DNA of 64,000 bases from Kitasatospora phosalacinea (lineage in GTDB: Bacteria > Actinomycetota > Actinomycetes > Streptomycetales > Streptomycetaceae), in the NCBI RefSeq assembly GCF_000716545.1, contig NZ_JNWZ01000023.1, forward strand, positions 27,787 to 91,786. The letters are read 5' to 3'. Positions 57,252-64,000 of the stretch are shown here, piece after piece. The position numbers and the translations under genes were made by a program. Every line of letters begins with the position of its first letter. Position 1 is the stretch's first letter. The notes below the pieces were generated by a model that was not told the DNA's origin, ran no database searches, and worked only from the letters and a program-made list of their open reading frames with translations.

Positions 57252-58499
57252 TCAGAGGGTCAGGAGCGGCTTGAGGTCTTCGTACTTCCGCGGGCCGATG
57301 CCCGGGACGTGGCGGAGTTGGTCGACCGACTGGAAGGGGCCGTGGGTGAGGCGGTACTGGAGGATTCGCTGGGCCAGTGCGGGCCCCACGCCGGGGAGCG
57401 AGTCGAGTTGGTCCGCGCCGGCGCGGTTGAGGCTCACGGGGCCCGCGGGCCCGGCTGGGGCTGCGGCCCCGGGGAGGGGGCCGGTGTCCACGAGGATCTG
57501 CTCTCCGTCGGTGAGGGGGCGGGCGAGGTTGAGGAAGCTGGTGTCGGCACCGGGGAGCGGTCCGCCTGCGGCGGACAGGGCATCCGCGACCCGTGAACCC
57601 GCGGGGAGGGTTCGCAGGCCGGGGTGCTGGACTTTCCCGGCGATGTCGATGACGAGGGACGGATCGGTCGGTTGGGGTGCCGGTGCTCCTTCTGCGGGCC
57701 GGTCAGGAATGGCTTCGGCCATGGCGATGGTCGGAACGGGAACGGGGTGCGGCCGGCCCAGCCAGAAGTGCTGGACGGCGTAGCCCGTGGCGAGCACGAG
57801 CAGGACGGTCAGACCGAGCACGGCCCGGCGGTCGAGGGCGAACGCGGCTGGGAGGCGGAGCCGCAGGGGCAGTTTCGGCAGGGTGGTGTGGGACAAGGCG
57901 GCAGGGCTCGGGGCTGAGGGGTGTTCTGGCATGGGGTCCTGGTCCGATGGCGCGTCGGTTCGGCCGCTGCCGGGGAGGCGGGGTGCTACGGGCCGTTTCG
58001 GCGAAGCGGCCTCGACGGGGGCGGGCATTCCTCCGGGAGGGTCCCGTTCCGGCGGTGAATCGGCTCTCCCCCGGCCGAGGGCTTCCGCGCTGCCGGTCAC
58101 GGGGGCGGGGAGGGGGTCCGGATGGGGGCCGTCGGCTCCCTCAGCGACGGCCGGCCCCGGGCATGCGGGGAGTTCGGGCGTCCGGTACATCGCGAGGACG
58201 CGCGAGGCCGACAGCGCAGACGGCGGGTCAGGGGCTCGCGGCGGGTTCGGATCAGCCGCGTGCCCCGGTTCGGGCGGGTCGGGGGAGGCGCTGCTGCCGC
58301 ATCCGGGTGCCGGCCGTTCGTCAGGGTCGGCACCCGTGCCGTGCGCTGGTCGCACCGACGGACCAGCGGTGCCCACGAAGGGCGGTTCGAGAGGGTCGGA
58401 ATCGATGGGCGGGTCCGCCGGGAGGAGTCGGCCGAGGCGGGCTCGGGCGCTCTCGGCGGCCTGGCGTCGACGGGCCTGGAGTGTGGTGGCGGTCCTCAT
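57252..58499 (-). CDS. comEA: ComEA-like DNA-binding protein (SLBB plus helix-hairpin-helix)
   Basis: 415 residues from the ATG at 58499 (MRTATTLQARRRQ). A long Pro/Ser/Gly-rich cytoplasmic head (about 1-190) precedes one membrane helix (AVLGLTVLLVLATGYAVQHFWL). Outside are an SLBB strand domain (VIDIAGKVQHPGLRTLPAGSRVADALSAAGG) and a double HhH motif (LNRAGADQLDSLPGVGPALA and QLRHVPGIGPRKYEDLK). ComEA binds incoming double-stranded DNA. Two DnaA boxes lie 53-78 bp upstream of the start. Confidence 0.94.
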   Translation of the reverse strand: MRTATTLQARRRQAAESARARLGRLLPADPPIDSDPLEPPFVGTAGPSVRPAHGTGADPDERPAPGCGSSASPDPPEPGHAADPNPPRAPDPPSALSASRVLAMYRTPELPACPGPAVAEGADGPHPDPLPAPVTGSAEALGRGRADSPPERDPPGGMPAPVEAASPKRPVAPRLPGSGRTDAPSDQDPMPEHPSAPSPAALSHTTLPKLPLRLRLPAAFALDRRAVLGLTVLLVLATGYAVQHFWLGRPHPVPVPTIAMAEAIPDRPAEGAPAPQPTDPSLVIDIAGKVQHPGLRTLPAGSRVADALSAAGGPLPGADTSFLNLARPLTDGEQILVDTGPLPGAAAPAGPAGPVSLNRAGADQLDSLPGVGPALAQRILQYRLTHGPFQSVDQLRHVPGIGPRKYEDLKPLLTL

Positions 58500-58551
58500 G
58501 GCGAGGACAGTAGAACGACGTTGACGGCCCGTCGGAGAATTGGTCCGCCCC

Positions 58552-58577
58552 TGTGGACAACTCGGGGCTGTGGATAA
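58552..58577. promoter_or_regulatory. Two consensus DnaA boxes upstream of comEA
   Basis: Minus-strand TTGTCCACA (58552-58560) and TTATCCACA (58569-58577): the first is the exact Streptomyces-type box and the second the exact E. coli-type box. They are direct repeats at a 17-bp interval (the shared unit reads GAGTTRTCCACAG). Both lie between degV's stop and comEA's start, in the expected comEA promoter region. Confidence 0.7.
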
Positions 58578-58611
58578 CTCTTGTCGCTCGAACGAGTGAT
58601 TCCAGCCGGAT

Positions 58612-59565
58612 TCAGTACGACGAAGCGATGATCGGAGAAACCACCACCGCCAGCAGGCCGGGACCGACGTGCGCCCCGATGACGGCACCGACCTCGCTGA
58701 CGTAGAGCTCTTTCAGGCCGGGGATCCGCTCCCGCAGCCGCTCCGCCAGCGGTTCGGCCCGGTGCTCGGCGGCCAGGTGGTGGACGGTGACCTCGACCGG
58801 CCGCTGCCCGGCGTACTCGACGGCGATCTCTTCGAGCCGACCGATCGCGCGGGAGGCGGTGCGGACCTTCTCCAGCGGTTCGATCCGGCCTCCGGCCAGG
58901 TGCAGCAGCGGCTTCACCGCCAGCGCGGAGCCGACCAGCGCCTGGGCGGTGCCGATCCGGCCCCCTCGCCGCAGGTGTTCCAGGGTGTCGACGTAGAAGA
59001 AGCCCGCCGTCCCGGCCGCCCGGTCCTCGGCAGCGGCGACCACCAGGTCGAGGTCCGCTTCGGCGGCATCGGTGGCCGCCCCACCCTCTCCGGCGGAACC
59101 GGCAGCAGGCTCCGAACCGGCAGCGAGCTCCGAACCGGTGCGGGTCGCGTCCAGCGCCTCGGCTGCTTCCGCCGCGGCCAGGACGCAACTGCCCAGCGCC
59201 ATACCGACGAGTCGGCTGTCGACCACCCGGACCGGGATCCGCACGGCCGGGGCCGCCAGCCGGGCCGCCTCGGCGGTGCCGGAGAGCTCGGCCGACAGGT
59301 GGATCGAGACGATGCCGCGCGCACCGGCCTCGGCGGCCGCCCGGTAGGCGGCGGCGAAGGTCTCGGGGCTGGGCCGGGAGGTCGTCACCCGCTGCCGGGA
59401 ACGCAGGGCCTCGGCGACGTCCTTCGGGGAGATCTCGACGCCCTCCGCGAAGACCTCGTCACCGACCGCGACACTGAGCGGCACCACCCGGATGCGGTGC
59501 CGGTCAACCGCCTCCTGGGGCAGATACGCGGTGGAATCCGTGACAAGTGCGAGGTGGCCGGGCAT
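58612..59565 (-). CDS. DegV-family fatty-acid-binding protein
   Basis: 317 residues. The start is the ATG at 59565 (MPGHLALVTDSTAYLP). DegV motifs: VTDSTAYLP, then VTTSRPSPETFAAAYRAAAEAGA, SIHLSAELSGT, VVDSRLVGMALG and FFYVDTLEHLRRGGRIG. Members act as the FakB-type fatty-acid carrier for acyl kinase. A short duplication (ELAAGSEPAAGS) is inserted before the fatty-acid lid. It is the nearest gene to the comEA promoter region and runs in the same direction. Confidence 0.9.
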   Translation of the reverse strand: MPGHLALVTDSTAYLPQEAVDRHRIRVVPLSVAVGDEVFAEGVEISPKDVAEALRSRQRVTTSRPSPETFAAAYRAAAEAGARGIVSIHLSAELSGTAEAARLAAPAVRIPVRVVDSRLVGMALGSCVLAAAEAAEALDATRTGSELAAGSEPAAGSAGEGGAATDAAEADLDLVVAAAEDRAAGTAGFFYVDTLEHLRRGGRIGTAQALVGSALAVKPLLHLAGGRIEPLEKVRTASRAIGRLEEIAVEYAGQRPVEVTVHHLAAEHRAEPLAERLRERIPGLKELYVSEVGAVIGAHVGPGLLAVVVSPIIASSY

Positions 59566-59683
59566 GAGCCGGAGGTTACCCGCCGCCGGGCCGGGACGAC
59601 AGCGCTCGGCATTCGATGGTTTGACCCCGAATGCGGCGGGTAACTCCTCCGAGCACGGAGAGCAACCGTCCAGTGACGCGGGG

Positions 59684-60442
59684 TCAGGGACGGTCGGGTC
59701 CCGCCGGGTTCGGCTTGCGGAGGCGGTCGGCGAGGCGGGAGAGCGGCTCTGCGGCCAGCCCGAGCAGTTCCTCGGCGCTGGTCGGCCGGGCGGAGCCGAG
59801 CCCCTTCCGGCGGTCGGCGGGCGCCTCTGCGGAGGCGGTGGGAGCCGCGGCGCCCGGGGAGTCCGTTCCATCAGCGGCAGCGGGCTCGGACGGGGTCCAG
59901 TGGCGCAGGGCTCCGGCCTCGTCCTGGCACTCCTTGCCGAGGCGGGCGAGTTCGTCGTCGGCGAAGCGGCGCATCCGGTCCTGGGCGGCCCAACGCAGGG
60001 AGTCCGCGGAGTGGGTGATCCGCTCGGCGCGCTCGCGCAGTTCGGGGAACTTGGCGACGACCCGGCTGCTCGCCGGTTCGCGCTCCAGCATGCGGAGCTC
60101 GGCGTCGAGTTCCGCCGCGTGCGAGTCGAGCCGGGTGAGCAGTTGGAGGGCGTCCGTGAGCTGGCCGTCCTGCGGCAGGCCGGTCTGCAGCACCTGGCGG
60201 GTGGAGTCCAGCGCGGTGCGCAGGGACAGTCGGAGGGCGGCGATCCGGCCCTGCTCCCCCGGCCTGGCGATGCTCTTCGCCTTCAGGGCTGCGTTCTCCA
60301 CCGCCCGCTGGGCGTTGGCGCTGTGCCGGTCGACCTTGGCCGCCACCGACTTCGCCGCCTTCACCGTCCCGACCACGACCATCACCAGCAACGCCACCCC
60401 GAACAGCGCGACCAGAGCCATCACCACACCGAGCGCTTCCAT
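59684..60442 (-). CDS. Membrane-anchored coiled-coil protein
   Basis: 252 residues. One N-terminal membrane helix (VVMALVALFGVALLVMVVVGTV) is followed by a long helical region rich in Ala, Arg and Glu (about 30-185), predicted coiled coil, and a disordered Pro/Ala tail. ATG at 60442 after GGAAGGTGGG. It looks like a small single-pass cell-envelope organiser or a DUF of unknown role; I do not recognise it. It follows leuS on the same strand across a 414-bp gap. Confidence 0.7.
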   Translation of the reverse strand: MEALGVVMALVALFGVALLVMVVVGTVKAAKSVAAKVDRHSANAQRAVENAALKAKSIARPGEQGRIAALRLSLRTALDSTRQVLQTGLPQDGQLTDALQLLTRLDSHAAELDAELRMLEREPASSRVVAKFPELRERAERITHSADSLRWAAQDRMRRFADDELARLGKECQDEAGALRHWTPSEPAAADGTDSPGAAAPTASAEAPADRRKGLGSARPTSAEELLGLAAEPLSRLADRLRKPNPAGPDRP

Positions 60443-60856
60443 CGGGAGCCCACCTTCCGCCCGTGACCGGTACTGGACCGCCGGGTGCGGTCCGCTTGTC
60501 CGCCGGACTTCCACCGTAGCCCGGAGCGGCGGTCGGCAGCAGGCCGCGAGCGCTCCTCACGCCCGAGATCAGGGACAGCTCAGGGATCTCCCCCAAGCGA
60601 TCCCCCCGATACCCCATGACACGTCCGCACGAAGAACGGAGCCATCTTGTTCGCCCTTCTCCGACTCCTCCACCCGTCGAGCCGCCCGTCGACCCGCCCG
60701 CTCGCCCGCCCACTGACCAGTCCTCGGGCCCGCCGTCGGGCCCACGACCGGGCTCGCCCGCCGACCTGGCCGCGGCCGGGAACGGCGGAGGGCCGGCCGT
60801 CCCGTGACGGGGACGACCGGCCCTGCCTGGCCGACGGTGCGCCGGCCGGGGTCCTG
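60443..60856. other. Spacer downstream of leuS
   Basis: Contains the leuS terminator at 60789-60824 and a C-rich stretch (60580-60612). A Pro-rich plus-strand frame at 60616-60807 lacks a Shine-Dalgarno and is rejected. The promoter of the minus-strand gene starting at 60442 must lie within the lower end. Confidence 0.5.
60789..60824 (-). terminator. leuS terminator
   Basis: AGGGCCGGCCGTCCC pairs with GGGGACGACCGGCCCT (one mismatch) around a 5-base loop, about 33 bases after the leuS stop. Confidence 0.8.
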
Positions 60857-63730
<2,874 letters not shown>

Positions 63731-63775
63731 GGTCCTTCAGGCTCCATCGTCATCAGTCAGCGAACAGGCCGCAGA

Positions 63776-63802
63776 AAGCAGAAAACCCCTCCGCAGGAGG
63801 GG
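63776..63802 (-). terminator. leuS attenuator terminator
   Basis: Minus strand CCCCTCC-TGC-GGAGGGG (63802-63786) followed by TTTTCTGCTTTCT (63785-63773): a textbook intrinsic terminator placed between the leader peptide and leuS, 46 bases before the leuS start. Confidence 0.9.
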
Positions 63803-63838
63803 ATGCCACGCCGACTCCGGCCCTCAAGCCGGTCCTGG

Positions 63839-63877
63839 TCAGCGCGGCCGGCTAAGAAGCAGGCGCACAGTTCGCAT
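63839..63877 (-). CDS. leuS leader peptide (three consecutive Leu codons)
   Basis: 12 codons reading MRTVRLLLSRPR then TGA; Leu codons are CTG-CTT-CTT. No Shine-Dalgarno precedes the ATG, but a -10-like TACCCT ends 6 bases upstream, so the message is probably leaderless and the peptide is the first thing translated. The layout closely mirrors the leuA leader ([11 protein letters not shown]). Confidence 0.8.
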   Translation of the reverse strand: MRTVRLLLSRPR

Positions 63878-63883
63878 GGGCTC

Positions 63884-63889
63884 AGGGTA
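63884..63889 (-). promoter_or_regulatory. Probable -10 of the leuS leader transcript
   Basis: TACCCT on the minus strand, six bases upstream of the leader ATG at 63877, the distance expected for a leaderless start. No good -35 is found at 17-18 bp upstream. Confidence 0.45.
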
Positions 63890-64000
63890 CCGCACCCCCT
63901 CAACCCCCTTTCGCCTCACCACGTCAACCCCCCGCCCATGCTCCCGCACGACCCCACGCCCCCGCCCCCGCACAACCCGCCCAGCCCACTCGGCCCGGCC

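Noticed and set aside
60616..60807. Proline-rich plus-strand frame downstream of leuS
   Set aside because: No Shine-Dalgarno; composition simply reflects C-rich repeats, and it overlaps the leuS terminator.
63731..63890. T-box riboswitch upstream of leuS
   Set aside because: No AG-bulge/T-box consensus (UGGN) was found; a leader peptide plus terminator explains the region better.

Overview
The window is chromosomal DNA from a very high-G+C actinomycete. Codon third positions are almost all G or C, GTG and TTG starts are frequent, and several promoters look leaderless. Gene content and order (ppdK, dusB, glyS, zinc-uptake/zur, uppS-recO, leuA, era, ybeY-phoH, rnz, dnaJ-hrcA, hemW, lepA, rpsT, holA, comEC-comEA, degV, leuS) match, from memory, the conserved core of Streptomyces/Kitasatospora chromosomes. 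I see no prophage, insertion sequence, CRISPR array, rRNA or tRNA gene. Almost every base belongs to a conserved housekeeping gene or a short spacer.

Layout. 1-5.4 kb: start of pyruvate phosphate dikinase (cut by the window edge), dusB, then a three-gene membrane-sensing operon (histidine kinase, LuxR-type regulator, DUF4097 protein). 5.4-10 kb is the least conserved part: two strong inverted repeats, two overlapping genes of unknown function, a free-standing NADAR protein and a long low-complexity protein. 10-15.2 kb: glyS, and divergently a zinc-uptake operon that ends with its own repressor gene zur and starts from a promoter covered by two Zur-box-like sites. 15.2-18 kb: uppS-recO and a TerB-like gene. 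18-20.3 kb: leuA behind a leucine-rich leader peptide and hairpin. 20.3-28.5 kb: an emfourin-like inhibitor, a hydrolase, then a dense minus-strand block of ribosome and RNA maturation genes (phoH, ybeY, a CBS-domain transporter, era and others) and rnz/HIT. 28.6-36.9 kb: a tricorn-type protease, rsmE, hrcA-dnaJ behind a CIRCE element, and divergent htpX-pspAB, so protein quality control is clustered here. 37-42 kb: a lipoprotein, a DUF3097 protein, hemW, an acyl-CoA synthetase. 42-48 kb: a heterodimeric ABC exporter, then an ECF41-type sigma factor with a flavin oxidoreductase. 48-53.8 kb: lepA, rpsT, holA and small genes. 54-60.4 kb: comEC, comEA (with two DnaA boxes upstream), a DegV protein. 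60.8-63.9 kb: leuS, preceded by a second leucine-rich leader peptide and an intrinsic terminator.

The most interesting signals are regulatory. The genes that make leucine (leuA) and charge tRNA with it (leuS) both sit behind very short reading frames of the form MR..R-LLL(L)-S, followed by strong hairpins. That points to ribosome-mediated attenuation responding to leucyl-tRNA at two unlinked loci. Other points worth checking are the paired DnaA boxes in front of comEA, the nested inverted repeats at 5410-5494, a cytidine-deaminase-like protein beside era that has lost its zinc ligands, an emfourin-type inhibitor with no protease next to it, and a 12-bp minisatellite at 23900-24018. All functional calls come from reading motifs; no database search was run.
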